Shown: one piece after another, positions 8,835 through 19,110 of the stretch
How the letters are laid out: the number at the start of each line of letters is the position of its first letter
Position numbering within the stretch: position 1 is the stretch's first letter
NCBI RefSeq assembly: GCF_002924445.1
Contig: NZ_PIGG01000040.1
Coordinates: 62,001-126,000 of the forward strand
Origin: Minwuia thermotolerans
GTDB taxonomy: Bacteria; Pseudomonadota; Alphaproteobacteria; Minwuiales; Minwuiaceae
Direction of reading: 5' to 3'
Length of the DNA: 64,000 bases
Made by a program: the position numbers and the translations under genes
The notes under the pieces: generated by a model
Seen by the model: only the letters and a program-made list of their open reading frames with translations
What the model was told of the DNA's origin: nothing
Database searches by the model: none

Positions 8835-9767
8835 TCAGTAGCCCCGCTTCGGGTCCACGGTATTGAGCAACGGCTCGCCGGCCCGGTCGCGGCGGATGTT
8901 CCCGATCACCTGGTCGACCAGCGCGCGGGGATCGGAGAAGGCGGCGATGTGCGGCGTCACCGTGACCCGGGGATGGTCCCAGAAGCGGCTTTCGGGCGGC
9001 AGCGGCTCGGTGCGGAAGACGTCCAGCGTGGCCTCGGCGATCTGCCCGCTGTCGAGAGCGGCCAGCAGGTCTTCCTCGACCACGTGGCCGCCGCGGCCGG
9101 CATTGATGAAGGTCGCGCCCCGGGGCAGGCCGGACAGGAGATCCGCATCGACGATGCCCTCGGTCGCCGGGGTCAGCGGCAGCAGGCAGACGAGGATCTC
9201 GGTCCGCGCCAGGAAATCCTTCAGCCCGTCGGCGCCGTGGAAGCCGGTGACGCCGTCGATGGCCTTCGGCGTCCTGGACCACCCGGCGACATCGAAGCCC
9301 AAAAGGCCCAGGTGTTTCGCGGCGTCGCCGCCCAGTTCCCCCAGGCCCATGACGCCCACCCTGCGCTCGCCGGCGTGCGGCTGCGGCAGTTCGCGCCATT
9401 CATGCGCCTTCTGCAGCCGGTCGTATTCGCGGTGGCGGCGATGGTGCATCAGCACGTGCATGACCACCCATTCGCGCATGCGCAGCGCCATGTTGGGATT
9501 CACCACCCGGCAGATCGGCACGCCCTCGGGCAGTTGCGCATCGGCGAAGATGTGATCCACGCCCGCCCCCAGGGAGAAGATGGCGCGCAGGTTGGGCAGT
9601 CCGGCCAGCAGGCCGGTCTCCGGCTTCCAGACCAGCGCGTAGTCGATCTCGGCCACATCGCCGGTCTCGGGCCAGGTGCGGAAATCGAGGTCCGGCATTT
9701 CGGCCAGCAGGGTTTCCCGCCACCAGTCGTCCCGGTCGGCGTGCGAAGCGAACAGCAGCACCGTCAT
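8835..9767 (-). CDS. ghrA: D-2-hydroxyacid dehydrogenase, glyoxylate/hydroxypyruvate reductase A type
   Basis: A 310-residue NAD(P)H-dependent reductase of 2-ketoacids. It has the Rossmann motif GVMGLGELGGDAA with the following WSRTPK (Arg/Lys favouring NADPH), the catalytic Arg in INAGRGGHV, and the catalytic His in TPHIAAF; the length fits GhrA. Its ATG overlaps the stop of the upstream yejF-like gene (ATGA), so it is the last gene of the peptide-import operon. Activity on glyoxylate is typical of the family; the true substrate here is inference. Confidence 0.88.
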   Translation of the reverse strand: MTVLLFASHADRDDWWRETLLAEMPDLDFRTWPETGDVAEIDYALVWKPETGLLAGLPNLRAIFSLGAGVDHIFADAQLPEGVPICRVVNPNMALRMREWVVMHVLMHHRRHREYDRLQKAHEWRELPQPHAGERRVGVMGLGELGGDAAKHLGLLGFDVAGWSRTPKAIDGVTGFHGADGLKDFLARTEILVCLLPLTPATEGIVDADLLSGLPRGATFINAGRGGHVVEEDLLAALDSGQIAEATLDVFRTEPLPPESRFWDHPRVTVTPHIAAFSDPRALVDQVIGNIRRDRAGEPLLNTVDPKRGY

Positions 9768-11371
9768 TTCATCGACCTGTTCTCGAACGCGGCGGTGATG
9801 AGCTGTTTCGTGTAGTCGGTCTGCGGATCGTCGAATATCCGGTCCACGCCGCCTTCCTCCACGACCTTGCCGTCCTTCATGACCATCACGTGATCCGACA
9901 TGGCCCGGACCACCTTCAGGTCGTGCGAGATGAACATGTAGGCCAGGCCGTGGCGGTTCTGCAGATCGCGCAGCAGGTCGACGATCTGCGCCTGCACCGA
10001 CATGTCCAGCGCCGAGGTCGGCTCGTCCAGGACGATGAACTTCGGCTTCAGCGCGATGGCGCGGGCGATGGCGATGCGCTGACGCTGGCCGCCGGAGAAT
10101 TCGTGCGGATAGCGGTCCTGCATGTGGCCTTCCAGCCCCACCTCCTCCAGCGCCGCGGCGACGGCGCCGCGGCGCTCCGCCTTCGGCCCGGCCATGTCGT
10201 GGATCAGCAGCCCTTCCTCGATGATCTGGCCGACCGAAAGCCGCGGACTGAGCGAACCGAAGGGATCCTGAAAGACGATCTGCATCCGCCGTCTGAGCGG
10301 GCGCATCTGAGAGAAGCCATAGCCGTCGATGCGCTCGTCCTCGAAGGCGATGGGGCCCTCCGAGCGGATCAGGCGGAGCAGGGCCAGGCCGAGCGTCGTC
10401 TTGCCCGAGCCCGATTCGCCGACGACGCCGACGGTGCGGCCGGCGGGCACCGAGACGTCGATGCCGTCGACCGCCTTCACATGGCCGACGGTGCGCCGGA
10501 AGATGCCGCGCCGGATCGGGAACCAGACCTTCAGGGCCTCGGCAGCAACCACCGTCTCGGGCGTCGGGCCGGACCGCACCGGCTTGCCCTTCGGCTCGGC
10601 GGAAAGCAGCATCTTCGTGTAGTCGTGTTCCGGGTGGTCGAAGACCCGGGCGGTGGGCCCGTGCTCGACGATCTCGCCGTCGGTCATGACGCAGACCTTG
10701 TCGGCGATGCGGCGCACGATGCCCAGATCGTGGGTGATGAACAGGATCGCCATGCCGAGATTCTTCTGCAGGTCGATCAGCAGTTCCAGGATCTGCGCCT
10801 GGATGGTGACGTCCAGCGCCGTGGTCGGCTCGTCGGCGATCAGAAGGTCGGGCTCGTTGGCCAGCGCCATGGCGATCATCACGCGCTGGCGCTGTCCGCC
10901 CGAAAGCTGGTGCGGGTAGTCGGCCAGGCGGCCTTCCGGATCGCGGATGCCGACCAGATCGAGCAATTCGATTACCCGGCCTCGCGCCTGCTGTCGGGCA
11001 ACGCCGCGATGAATGGTGAGCACCTCGGCGATCTGTTTCTCGACGGTGTGCAACGGGTTCAGCGCCGAGAGCGGTTCCTGGAAGATCATGGAGACCCGCC
11101 GGCCGCGGATCGTCCGCATCAGCGCCTCCGGCGCGTTCAGCAGTTCCTCCCCCTGCAGGCGGATGGAACCGTTCGGATGACTGGCCTGGGGATAGGGCAG
11201 AAGCTGCATCACCGAGAGCGCCGTCACCGATTTGCCGGAGCCTGATTCGCCGACCAGCGCCAGGGTCTCGCCCTTGTCGATGGAGAATGAAACGTGGCGC
11301 ACCGCCTCGATCGCCGTCGGCCCGGCGCCGAACGTGACCGAGAGATCGTCGACCTGCAGCAGCCGGCTCAT
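9764..11371 (-). CDS. yejF: Peptide ABC transporter ATP-binding protein with two nucleotide-binding domains (YejF)
   Basis: A 535-residue fused ATPase. Each half has its own Walker A (GESGSGKS in the first, GESGSGKT in the second), a signature (LSGGQRQRV and FSGGQRQRI) and Walker B with DEPT. Each half also has the OppD/F-type tail region. This two-in-one layout distinguishes YejF from separate OppD and OppF. It powers import through YejB and YejE. Start ATG at 11371 overlaps the yejE stop, and its own stop overlaps the ghrA start. Confidence 0.95.
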   Translation of the reverse strand: MSRLLQVDDLSVTFGAGPTAIEAVRHVSFSIDKGETLALVGESGSGKSVTALSVMQLLPYPQASHPNGSIRLQGEELLNAPEALMRTIRGRRVSMIFQEPLSALNPLHTVEKQIAEVLTIHRGVARQQARGRVIELLDLVGIRDPEGRLADYPHQLSGGQRQRVMIAMALANEPDLLIADEPTTALDVTIQAQILELLIDLQKNLGMAILFITHDLGIVRRIADKVCVMTDGEIVEHGPTARVFDHPEHDYTKMLLSAEPKGKPVRSGPTPETVVAAEALKVWFPIRRGIFRRTVGHVKAVDGIDVSVPAGRTVGVVGESGSGKTTLGLALLRLIRSEGPIAFEDERIDGYGFSQMRPLRRRMQIVFQDPFGSLSPRLSVGQIIEEGLLIHDMAGPKAERRGAVAAALEEVGLEGHMQDRYPHEFSGGQRQRIAIARAIALKPKFIVLDEPTSALDMSVQAQIVDLLRDLQNRHGLAYMFISHDLKVVRAMSDHVMVMKDGKVVEEGGVDRIFDDPQTDYTKQLITAAFENRSMK

Positions 11372-12456
11372 GTGAAGGTCTTCCTCGGATCGAACGCGTC
11401 GCGCACGGCCTCGGCCATGAACATCACCAGCGTCAGCATGAAGGAGATCACCAGGAAGCCGGTGATGCCGAGCCAGGGCGCCTGCAGGTTGGCCTTGCCC
11501 TGGGCCAGCAGCTCGCCCAGCGACGGCGAACCGGGCGGCAGGCCGAGGCCCAGCAGGTCCAGGGCGGTAAGCGAGGTGATGGCGCCGGTCAGGATGAAGG
11601 GCATGAAGGTGATGGTGGCGACCATGGCGTTGGGCAGCAGGTGTTTGAACATGATCACCGCATTGGAGACGCCGAGCGCCCGCGCCGCGCGGACGTAATC
11701 GAAGTTCCGCGCGCGCAGGAACTCCGCGCGCACCACCGCCACCAGCGCCGTCCACGAGAACACCAGCAGGATCGCGAGCAGGGTCCAGAAGCCGGGCACG
11801 AACAGCGCAGAGAAGATCAGGATGATGAAGAAGAAGGGCATGCCTTCCCAGATCTCGATGAAGCGCTGGGCGACGAGGTCCAGCCAGCCGCCGTAATAGC
11901 CCTGCACCGCGCCGGCGGCGACCCCGATGATGGTGGAAAGGATCGTCAGCATGATCCCGAACAGCACCGACAGACGGTAGCCGTAGATCACCCTGGCCAT
12001 CACGTCGCGGCCCTGGTCGTCGGTGCCCAGCCAGTTCTCGGCCGATGGCGCCTGCGGGAACGGGCCCTCGGCCTTCGGCGTGCGGTAGTCGTATTCGATC
12101 AGCGGCCAGAGGGCCCAACCGCCGCCGGCCTCCAGCGCTTCCTGGAAGAACGGTTCCTTGTAGTTCGCCTCGGTCGGCAGGAATCCGCCGAATTCCTCGT
12201 CGGTGTAGACGAACAGGATCGGGAACTTCAGCTCGCCCTCGTAGGAAACGACAAGGGGCCGGTCGTTGGCGATGACCTCGGCGAACAGACTCAGGACGAA
12301 GACCACCAGGAACAGGATCGTCGACCAGTAGCCGCGCCGGTTGCGGCGGAAATTTTCCCACCGGCGGCGGTTGATCGGCGTGACCCGCAGGCCCAGCACG
12401 CGGTGCACCGCGGTGCCCGAATAGGTCTCGGGGAGGGTATCGGCGGTATCAGACAT
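11368..12456 (-). CDS. yejE: Peptide ABC transporter permease YejE
   Basis: A 362-residue inner-membrane permease of the DppC/OppC type. It has an N-terminal membrane segment after a [17 protein letters not shown] motif, a periplasmic domain, and the core permease helices with the ABC-interaction loop ([18 protein letters not shown]). [16 protein letters not shown] is a family hallmark. Its start lies within the last 8 bp of yejB. It forms the membrane channel with YejB for import of short peptides, by analogy with the Escherichia coli Yej system. Confidence 0.94.
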   Translation of the reverse strand: MSDTADTLPETYSGTAVHRVLGLRVTPINRRRWENFRRNRRGYWSTILFLVVFVLSLFAEVIANDRPLVVSYEGELKFPILFVYTDEEFGGFLPTEANYKEPFFQEALEAGGGWALWPLIEYDYRTPKAEGPFPQAPSAENWLGTDDQGRDVMARVIYGYRLSVLFGIMLTILSTIIGVAAGAVQGYYGGWLDLVAQRFIEIWEGMPFFFIILIFSALFVPGFWTLLAILLVFSWTALVAVVRAEFLRARNFDYVRAARALGVSNAVIMFKHLLPNAMVATITFMPFILTGAITSLTALDLLGLGLPPGSPSLGELLAQGKANLQAPWLGITGFLVISFMLTLVMFMAEAVRDAFDPRKTFT

Positions 12457-13552
12457 CGCGGCGCTCGAAATCGATGCGCGGGTCGACGAAGGCGTAGGTG
12501 ATGTCGCGGATGATGGTCATCACCAGCCCCAGCAGGGTGAAGGCATAGAGCGTGCCGAAGACCACCGGATAGTCGCGGTTGACGACGCTCTCGAAGCCCA
12601 GCCGGCCGAGACCGTCCAGCGAGAACAGCACCTCGATCAGGAATGTGCCGGTGAACAGCATGGCGATGAAAGCGGAGGGAAAGCCCGCGATGATGATCAG
12701 CATGGCGTTGCGGAAGACATGGCCGTAGAGCACGCGCCGTTCGGTCAGTCCCTTGGCTCGGGCGGTCTGGACGTACTGCATGTTGATCTGATCGAGGAAG
12801 GAGTTCTTCGTCAGCATGGTCAGGTTGGCGAAGGCCCCGATGGTCAGCGCGGCGACCGGCAGGCAGATGTGCCAGAAATAGTCGGCGATCTGCCCCATGG
12901 TCGAGAGTTCGTCGTAGTCCTCCGACACCAGGCCGCGAAGCGGGAAGATCTGCCAGTAGGAACCGCCGGCGAAAAGCACGATCAGCAGCACGGCGAACAG
13001 ATAGGCCGGAATGGCGTAGCCGATGACGACCACCGTCGAGGTCCAGACGTCGAAGGGCTGGCCGTCCTTGACCGCCTTGCGGATGCCGAGCGGAATGGAG
13101 ATGGAATAGGCCAGCAGGAAGGACCAGAGACCGAGCGAGATGGAGACCGGCATCTTGTCCAGCACCAGGTCATAGACCGTGCGGTCCCTGAAATAGCTCT
13201 CGCCGAAGTCGAAGACGGCGTAGTTCCCCAGCATGATCATGAAGCGTTCGTGCAGCGGCTTGTCGAAGCCGAACTGCTTCTCCAGTTCGGCGATGAACTC
13301 CGGGTCGAGCCCCTGCGCCCCGCGATAGGAGCTGTCGCCCTGCCCCGCGGCCTGGGAGGATCCCCCCGATGTCTCGGTGCCGCTGCCGCCGGTGACCCGC
13401 GCGCCGGCGCCGACGGCCGTGCCCTGGATTTCCGCGATGATCTGCTCGATCGGCCCGCCCGGCGCGAACTGGATGATGATGAAGTTCACCAGCATGATGG
13501 CGAACAGGGTCGGGAAGATCAGCAGGATGCGGCGCACCAGATAGGCGATCAT
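12449..13552 (-). CDS. yejB: Peptide ABC transporter permease YejB
   Basis: A 367-residue permease of the DppB/OppB type, starting [17 protein letters not shown], a typical opening. It has a Gly/Ser-rich insertion (around residues 45-70, [13 protein letters not shown]) in the first periplasmic loop before [18 protein letters not shown], and the coupling loop [17 protein letters not shown]. The insertion is longer than in OppB but such loops are common in YejB. It is followed by yejE with an 8-bp overlap. The 177-bp gap to the upstream binding-protein gene holds palindromic DNA. Confidence 0.94.
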   Translation of the reverse strand: MIAYLVRRILLIFPTLFAIMLVNFIIIQFAPGGPIEQIIAEIQGTAVGAGARVTGGSGTETSGGSSQAAGQGDSSYRGAQGLDPEFIAELEKQFGFDKPLHERFMIMLGNYAVFDFGESYFRDRTVYDLVLDKMPVSISLGLWSFLLAYSISIPLGIRKAVKDGQPFDVWTSTVVVIGYAIPAYLFAVLLIVLFAGGSYWQIFPLRGLVSEDYDELSTMGQIADYFWHICLPVAALTIGAFANLTMLTKNSFLDQINMQYVQTARAKGLTERRVLYGHVFRNAMLIIIAGFPSAFIAMLFTGTFLIEVLFSLDGLGRLGFESVVNRDYPVVFGTLYAFTLLGLVMTIIRDITYAFVDPRIDFERRDV

Positions 13553-13729
13553 GCGATGCGCCTCCCGGCCCGCTCAGCCTCCCGCCCCCTGGAAGAGGGA
13601 CGGCCGGGGAAGGGGTGGAAACCGCCCCTCGATCGCGACGGTCGCGCCCCTCCCGGCGCTACGCGCCGACCTCCCCCCATCCGGGGAGAGGTAGCGGACT
13701 TCCGAGGCGTCAAACCCGGCTTCTGCATC
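13553..13729. repeat. GC-rich palindromic intergenic DNA inside the yej operon
   Basis: This 177-bp gap splits the operon between the second binding protein and yejB. It contains two hairpins: CGGCGC/GCGCCG around a TAC loop (13654-13668) and CTCCCC/GGGGAG (13671-13688). The composition differs from the flanking genes and resembles dispersed extragenic palindromes, which can stabilise an upstream message end. No gene is seen. Confidence 0.5.
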
Positions 13730-15565
13730 TCAGCCGCCATTCCGGCCGCCCGTCGCGGCGGCCTTCGCCGCGTCGAACCACCAGCTGTTGACGACGCCCC
13801 GGTGGAAGGGCGGCTTCTCCGCCGCCGGCCGGCCGAAACGGTCCCAGAAAGCCAGGTTGTGTTCGCCCTTGTACCACTGGGGCACGATGTAGCGGTTCCA
13901 CATGATCACCCGGTCCAGCGCATGCAGCGCGGTCAGCAGTTCCTCCCGGCCTCCGGCGTTCAGCGCCGCCTCGATCAGCCGGTCGACAGCCGGATCACGC
14001 ACGCCGGCGTAGTTGTTGGTGCCGTCGATCTCCGCCTGTCGGCTGCCCCAGTAGCTCCAGAGCTCGCCGCCCGGCGTCTCGGGCGGCGAGAAGCGGGCGG
14101 TGACCGCGTCGAAGTCGTAGGATTTCACCCGCTCGACATATTGCGCCGGGTCGACAAGACGCGTGCTCGCGCGGATACCGAGGCGCTCCAGGTTCTGCAC
14201 ATAGGGACCGATGATCCTGTCGAAGCTGGGCTGGTAATTGAGAAACTCGATGGTGAAGGGCTCGCCTTCGGCGTTGCGCAGTGCGCCGTCCCGGATCTCC
14301 CAGCCGGCCGCCTTCAGCAGGCCGTGGGCGCGGCGCAGATTGGCGCGGATGCCGCCCTCTCCGTCGGTGGTCGGCGCCTTGAAGGGCTTTTTCATCACCT
14401 CGGGCGGCAGGTCCGCCGCGAAGGGCCTCAGGAGGGCCAGCTCCGCCTCCGAAGGCGGGCCGTCATGCGCCAGGTTCGAATTCTCGAAGATCGATTCCGT
14501 CCGCCCGTAGAGACCAAAGAAGATGTTGCGGTTGGTCCACTCGAAGTCGAAGGCGAGATCGAGCGCCTCCCGCACCCGGCGGTCGGCGAACTTCGCGCGC
14601 CGGGTATTGTAGAACCAGCCCTGCATGCCCGAGGGCCGTCCGTCCGGGATCGTCAGGCGGACGATGCGGCCGTCCTGCACCGGCTGCTTGTCGTCGTACT
14701 CCGTGGCCCAGCTCTTGGCGGTGAATTCCTCGCGGAAATCGTACTCGTCGGCGAAGAAGGCGAGAAGCGCGGAGGTGCGGTCGGCGTACCAGTCGATGCG
14801 GATGCGGTCGAAGTTCCACAGTCCCCGGTTCACCGGCAGGTCGCGGGCCCAGTAGTCCTCGACACGCGAAAGCGTCAGCGACGTCCCCTGGTCGACCTCG
14901 GTGATGCGGTAGGGCCCGGAGGCCAGTGGCGGATCGAGCGTCGTGCGGTCGAACTCGACCGTCTCGTAATAGGCCTTCGACAGGATCGGCAGGCTGCCGG
15001 CGAAGCGCACCAGCAGGTCGCGCGCCGCGCCTTCCAGCAGCCGGACACGGACGGTATGCGCATCCAGCGCCTGCGCCTCGGCGTGCTCGAAGATATTGCG
15101 CAGCACCGGGTGGCCCTTCCCCTTGATCGCGTTCAGGGAAAAGACGACGTCGGCCGCCGTGATCGCGGAGCCGTCATGGAAGCGCGCGCGCTGATCCAGA
15201 GCGAAGACCGCGGAACGGCCGTCCTCGGCGACGTCGGCGGTCTTCGCGATCAGCGCGTAGTGCGCGTCAGGCTCGTCATAGGAACGCGTCATCAGCGTGT
15301 CGTGCAGCCGGATCTCGTGCTGCTGGATCGAGGCCGGCTTGGAGCCGCGCAGGATGTAGAAATTCAGTGTGTCGAAGGTGCCGAGATCGCGCAGGCGCAG
15401 CGTGCCGCCCCTGGGCGCGTTGGGGTCGGCCCAGCGGAAATGCTCGAAATCGGCCGGATAGTCGAGAGCCCCGAAGACGGAAATACCGTGCCGCGGCTCC
15501 GCCGTCGCCGAAGCTGCCGCCAGCAGCAGGCCGACGGCCGCCAGTCCCGCCCTCGGCCACCTCAC
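13730..15565 (-). CDS. Extracellular solute-binding protein family 5, second copy (YejA-like)
   Basis: A periplasmic peptide-binding protein of 611 residues. The chosen start is a GTG at 15565 overlapping the upstream stop (GTGA). It is followed by a signal peptide (GLAAVGLLLAAASATA) and the mature region beginning EPRHGISVFG. An upstream ATG in frame exists but would put about 45 unlikely residues before the signal. Family-5 features are ADPNAPRGGTLRL, the LVRFAGSLPILSKAYYE region and the C-terminal WNRYIVPQWY block. It is a diverged paralogue of the neighbouring binding protein and shares its layout, so it probably provides a different peptide specificity for the same YejBEF core. Confidence 0.9.
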   Translation of the reverse strand: MRWPRAGLAAVGLLLAAASATAEPRHGISVFGALDYPADFEHFRWADPNAPRGGTLRLRDLGTFDTLNFYILRGSKPASIQQHEIRLHDTLMTRSYDEPDAHYALIAKTADVAEDGRSAVFALDQRARFHDGSAITAADVVFSLNAIKGKGHPVLRNIFEHAEAQALDAHTVRVRLLEGAARDLLVRFAGSLPILSKAYYETVEFDRTTLDPPLASGPYRITEVDQGTSLTLSRVEDYWARDLPVNRGLWNFDRIRIDWYADRTSALLAFFADEYDFREEFTAKSWATEYDDKQPVQDGRIVRLTIPDGRPSGMQGWFYNTRRAKFADRRVREALDLAFDFEWTNRNIFFGLYGRTESIFENSNLAHDGPPSEAELALLRPFAADLPPEVMKKPFKAPTTDGEGGIRANLRRAHGLLKAAGWEIRDGALRNAEGEPFTIEFLNYQPSFDRIIGPYVQNLERLGIRASTRLVDPAQYVERVKSYDFDAVTARFSPPETPGGELWSYWGSRQAEIDGTNNYAGVRDPAVDRLIEAALNAGGREELLTALHALDRVIMWNRYIVPQWYKGEHNLAFWDRFGRPAAEKPPFHRGVVNSWWFDAAKAAATGGRNGG

Positions 15566-17385
15566 TTGTAGGTCTCGGCCAGTTCGGCCGCCTTTTCGGG
15601 CAGGATCCACCAGGCGAACACGTCGACGCCGTAGTCCGGGTCGACCGGCGGGCGTCCGAACTTGTCCCAGTAGGCGATGCGCAGCGCCGAGATGTGCCAT
15701 TGCGGAATGACGATGTGCGAATGCAGCAGCACCCGGTCGAGCGCCCGGGTCGCGGTCACCAGCGCTTCCCGGTTCTCGGCGAAGATGATGTTGTCGATCA
15801 GCCTGTCGACCGCCTCGGACCGGATGCCGGCCAGGTTGCGGCTGCCGGGCCGCTCGGCGGCCTCCGAGCCGAAGAAGTCGCGCTGCTCGTTGCCGGGGCT
15901 TTCCGACTGCGGATAGGAGCCGACGACCATGTCGTAGTCGAAGTCGCGCACCCGGTTCTGGTACTGGGCGGCGTCGACGGTGCGCAGGCTGGCGTCAACG
16001 CCCAGACGCCTCAGATTCTCGATGAAGGGCAGCACGATGCGCTCGAACTGCGGGTCGGCCAGCAGGATCTCGAAGCTGACCGGTTCGCCCTCGGGCGTCA
16101 GCAGCGTCTTGTTCTCGAACTTGTAGCCGGCTTCGCGGAGAATCTGGAACGCCTTGCCGAGGTTCTCCCGGAGCGAGTTCTCCGCGGTCGACGGCGGCGA
16201 ATAGGGCTCGGTGAAGACTTCCTCGGGTATCATGCCCCGCAATGGCTCGAGCAGTTCCAGCTCGGCTTCCGACGGCAATCCCTGCGAGGCGAGTTCGGTG
16301 TTGGAGAAGAAGCTCTCGGTGCGTTCGTACTGGCCGTAGAACAGGTTCTTGTTGGCCCATTCGAAGTCGAAGGCATAGGACAGCGCCTCGCGCAGCGCCG
16401 GGTCCTGGAACAGCGGGCGGCGCAGATTGTAGATGAAGCCCTGCATGCCGGTGGGCCGGCTGTGAGGCACCAGTTCCACCTTCACGTCGCCGCGCTCGAC
16501 CGCCGGGAACTCGTAGGCGGTCGCCCAGTCCTTGGAGCTGTTCTCGGTGCGGTAGTCGTAGACATAGCCCTTGAACGCCTCCAGCACCGCGGTGCGGTCG
16601 GCGAAATACTCGTACTGCACCCGGTCATAGTTGTAGCGTCCGCGGTTGATGCCGAGATCCCGGCCCCAGTAGTCCTCGACCCGCTCCAGCACCACGCGCC
16701 GGTTCGGCTCGACGGCCGAAACCCGGTAGGGGCCGGAGCCCATCGGCGCCTCGAGGGTGGTGGCGCCGAATTCACGGTCGGCCCAGTAGGCCTTCGACAT
16801 GACGGGCAGCTGGCCCATGATCTGCGGCAGCTCGCGATTACCCGTTTCGGAGAAGTCGAAACGGATGCGGTGCGTATCCAGCACCTTCGCCTCGGTAACG
16901 TTGCGGTAGTAATAGCGGTAGAAGGGCTGGCCCTTGTCGCGCAGCACCTCGAAGCTGAAGGCGACATCCTCGGCAGTGACCGGGCTGCCGTCGTGGAAGC
17001 GCGCCTCGGGCCTCAGATTGAATATCACCCAGCTGTGGTCCTTCGGGTGCTCCACCGATTCCGCGATCAGGCCGTATTCTGTGGACGGTTCCCCCAGATG
17101 CTGATCCATCAGGGTCTCCACGGCCAGGCTGGCCGCGCCCGCCGGATTGCCCTTGGGGATATAGGGGTTGAGGGAATCGAAGCCGCCGAACGCCGACATG
17201 CGCAGCGTGCCGCCCTTCGGCGCGTCCGGATTGACGAAATCCAGGTGATCGAAGCCCCGCTCGTATTGCGGCTCTCCGATCAGGGACAGGGCATGAGACC
17301 TGACGATGTCGTCTTGGGCGCCTGCCGTCGCCGGAACGGCGAACAGCGTCGCCAGTAGCGCCCCCAGGAAGCCTCGCCGCACCAT
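15562..17385 (-). CDS. yejA: Extracellular solute-binding protein family 5 (YejA-like), first gene of the yej operon
   Basis: A 607-residue periplasmic binding protein with signal peptide (RRGFLGALLATLFAVPATAGA). The start at 17385 is preceded by GAGGTGAC, a good ribosome-binding site; a longer frame to 17466 is less likely. Conserved blocks are NPDAPKGGTLRM near the mature N-terminus, FNLRPEARFHDGSPVTAEDVAF, MGSGPYRV and a C-terminal HIVIPQWH block. It heads an operon with a second binding-protein gene, two permease genes, the fused ATPase gene and ghrA. It should deliver oligopeptides to YejBE. Confidence 0.93.
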   Translation of the reverse strand: MVRRGFLGALLATLFAVPATAGAQDDIVRSHALSLIGEPQYERGFDHLDFVNPDAPKGGTLRMSAFGGFDSLNPYIPKGNPAGAASLAVETLMDQHLGEPSTEYGLIAESVEHPKDHSWVIFNLRPEARFHDGSPVTAEDVAFSFEVLRDKGQPFYRYYYRNVTEAKVLDTHRIRFDFSETGNRELPQIMGQLPVMSKAYWADREFGATTLEAPMGSGPYRVSAVEPNRRVVLERVEDYWGRDLGINRGRYNYDRVQYEYFADRTAVLEAFKGYVYDYRTENSSKDWATAYEFPAVERGDVKVELVPHSRPTGMQGFIYNLRRPLFQDPALREALSYAFDFEWANKNLFYGQYERTESFFSNTELASQGLPSEAELELLEPLRGMIPEEVFTEPYSPPSTAENSLRENLGKAFQILREAGYKFENKTLLTPEGEPVSFEILLADPQFERIVLPFIENLRRLGVDASLRTVDAAQYQNRVRDFDYDMVVGSYPQSESPGNEQRDFFGSEAAERPGSRNLAGIRSEAVDRLIDNIIFAENREALVTATRALDRVLLHSHIVIPQWHISALRIAYWDKFGRPPVDPDYGVDVFAWWILPEKAAELAETYK

Positions 17386-17478
17386 GTCACCTCGCCCTGT
17401 TGTTATGTGTGCGCCCCTTGCCGGCGCATTATGACCAGAGTTGGGCGGCGGACGGAAGTACGGCAACCCCGCCCGGGG

Positions 17479-18255
17479 TCAGCCGCGGAGCAGTTCCAGC
17501 GCCCGGGCGTGGATCGCCGCGTCGCCGCAAGCCAGCGTACGGGCGCCGACGCCGAATTCGATCGCGCGGCCGTCCCAGTCGGAGATGCGTCCGCCCGCGC
17601 CTTCCACGACCGGGGCGAGAGCCAGATAATCGTGCGGCTTCAGGTCATCGTCGACGACAATGTCGACGAAACCCATGGCCAGCAGCCCGTAGGCGTAGCC
17701 GTCGGCGCTGAAACGCCGCAGGCCGACGCTCTCCGTCAGCCGCCTCAGCGCGGGGCCGTTCTCGCCTTCCAGGCACTCCGCGCCCCAGGTATAGAGCGCC
17801 GCCGCGCCCAGATCGGCGCAGGCGCGGGTGGTCACCGCACGGCCGTTGAATACGGTCGGGCGGCCGGAAACGCCCAGCCAGCGCTCGCCGTTGACGGGCT
17901 GGTTGATGACGCCGACCACCGGCTTTCCATAGCGGGTGAGCCCGATCAGGGTGACGAACTGCGCCGAACCGGTGATGAATGACTTGGTGCCGTCGATCGG
18001 GTCCAGGTGCCAGACCCACTTTGCATCGGGGTTCTCGGCGCCGAACTCCTCGCCGACGATGCCGTGGTCGGGAAAACGCTCGCCGATCAGGCCGCGCATG
18101 ACGCGCTCCGCGCCGCGGTCAGCCTCGGTGACCGGGCTCTCGTCCGCCTTGGAGACGATCTCGATGGGCTGGCGGAAGAGCGGCCGGATGAAATCGCCGG
18201 CGCGATCGGCCAGTTCGCCCGCGAAGTCCGCGAAGGTCTGGAGGTCGCCGGTCAT
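17479..18255 (-). CDS. hisN: Inositol monophosphatase family protein, histidinol-phosphatase (HisN) type
   Basis: A 258-residue Mg-dependent phosphatase. The metal-binding motifs of the family are visible: GEEFG (Glu), HLDPIDGTKSF (Asp, Asp, Gly-Thr), and LKPHDYLALAPVVEGAGG at the C-terminal site, where HD replaces the more usual WD. The overall pattern resembles proteobacterial HisN, which dephosphorylates L-histidinol phosphate in histidine synthesis, rather than inositol monophosphatase. No other his gene is near. The cytochrome c gene lies 21 bp upstream in the same direction. Confidence 0.85.
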   Translation of the reverse strand: MTGDLQTFADFAGELADRAGDFIRPLFRQPIEIVSKADESPVTEADRGAERVMRGLIGERFPDHGIVGEEFGAENPDAKWVWHLDPIDGTKSFITGSAQFVTLIGLTRYGKPVVGVINQPVNGERWLGVSGRPTVFNGRAVTTRACADLGAAALYTWGAECLEGENGPALRRLTESVGLRRFSADGYAYGLLAMGFVDIVVDDDLKPHDYLALAPVVEGAGGRISDWDGRAIEFGVGARTLACGDAAIHARALELLRG

Positions 18256-18276
18256 CGCGCTGTCCGGCGTCCCGAC

Positions 18277-18963
18277 CTATTCGCTGGTCGCGGCCTCGCC
18301 GTTCTCGGTCTGCTCCGCGGCGTTGTCGGCCGGCTGATCCGCGGCAGGCGCGGCGCCGTCATTGGCGGGCTGCCGGGCGTCGCCATCCTCCGACGCCGGG
18401 GCGGCCTCGCCTTCGGTGGCGGCAGGCGCCTCGGGCTCGGGCAGCGCGGCGTCGGCGTCCCCGAAGGAGCGGATGTAGAGCAGCAGGTCGGCGCGGTCCT
18501 CGGCGTCCTTGATGCCGGCGAAGGCCATCTTGGTGCCCTGGGCGTAGCCGCGCGGGTTGGCGATGAAGGCGTCGAGCTTCTCGAAGGTCCATTCGCCTTC
18601 CATGTCGGACAGGACGGGCGAATAGGCGAAGCCGCCATGGGAGGCGATGTCGTTGTGCAGCACGCCGAACAGGTTCGGGCCGACCTTGTTCGGCCCGCCC
18701 TCCTCGATCGTGTGGCACGCCTTGCACTTGTTGAAGTCGCTGGCGCCGGCGGAGGCGTCGGCATTGGCGAGCAGGACGGCCAGCGAAGGCGCCTCTTCCT
18801 CGGCCGGGGCCGCGCCGTCCTCGGCGATTTCGGGCACCGGATAGGCAACCTCACCGTGGCTGCCGGGATGGACCAGGATGTGCGAGACCTCGGTAATCAC
18901 GAATCCAATCAGGACGGTCAGCAATACCGCGCCCGCGATCTTGTTGAACTGCATGCTGTCCAT
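18277..18963 (-). CDS. Membrane-anchored class I cytochrome c (CycM-like) with acidic Ala-rich tail
   Basis: A 228-residue protein with an uncleaved N-terminal helix (AGAVLLTVLIGFVITEV). A linker leads to a single c-type heme site CKACH and GPNLFGV, with the Met ligand in GTKMAFAG. The core matches membrane-bound CycM/c552-type cytochromes that carry electrons to terminal oxidases. After the core comes an unusual tail of about 55 residues rich in Ala, Glu, Pro and Asp without hydrophobic residues, possibly disordered. Start ATG is at 18963. It diverges from kdsB. Confidence 0.92.
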   Translation of the reverse strand: MDSMQFNKIAGAVLLTVLIGFVITEVSHILVHPGSHGEVAYPVPEIAEDGAAPAEEEAPSLAVLLANADASAGASDFNKCKACHTIEEGGPNKVGPNLFGVLHNDIASHGGFAYSPVLSDMEGEWTFEKLDAFIANPRGYAQGTKMAFAGIKDAEDRADLLLYIRSFGDADAALPEPEAPAATEGEAAPASEDGDARQPANDGAAPAADQPADNAAEQTENGEAATSE

Positions 18964-19110
18964 TGCCGCGTCCCTTCCGGTTAGCCATGGCTGACTTGGC
19001 GGAATCCCCCTCGCCACCTCGCGCAAGGTGATAGCCTCTGGCCCCGCCCCTGAATGATGCGGTCTAACGCCGCATCGCGCCCTTTGGTAGAGCCGTCCAG
19101 AAGAACATTC

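Noticed and set aside
18713-18729. TGGCAC followed by TTGCA, sigma-54-like
   Set aside because: The spacing between elements is two bases too short, and it lies inside the cytochrome c coding region at the heme motif.
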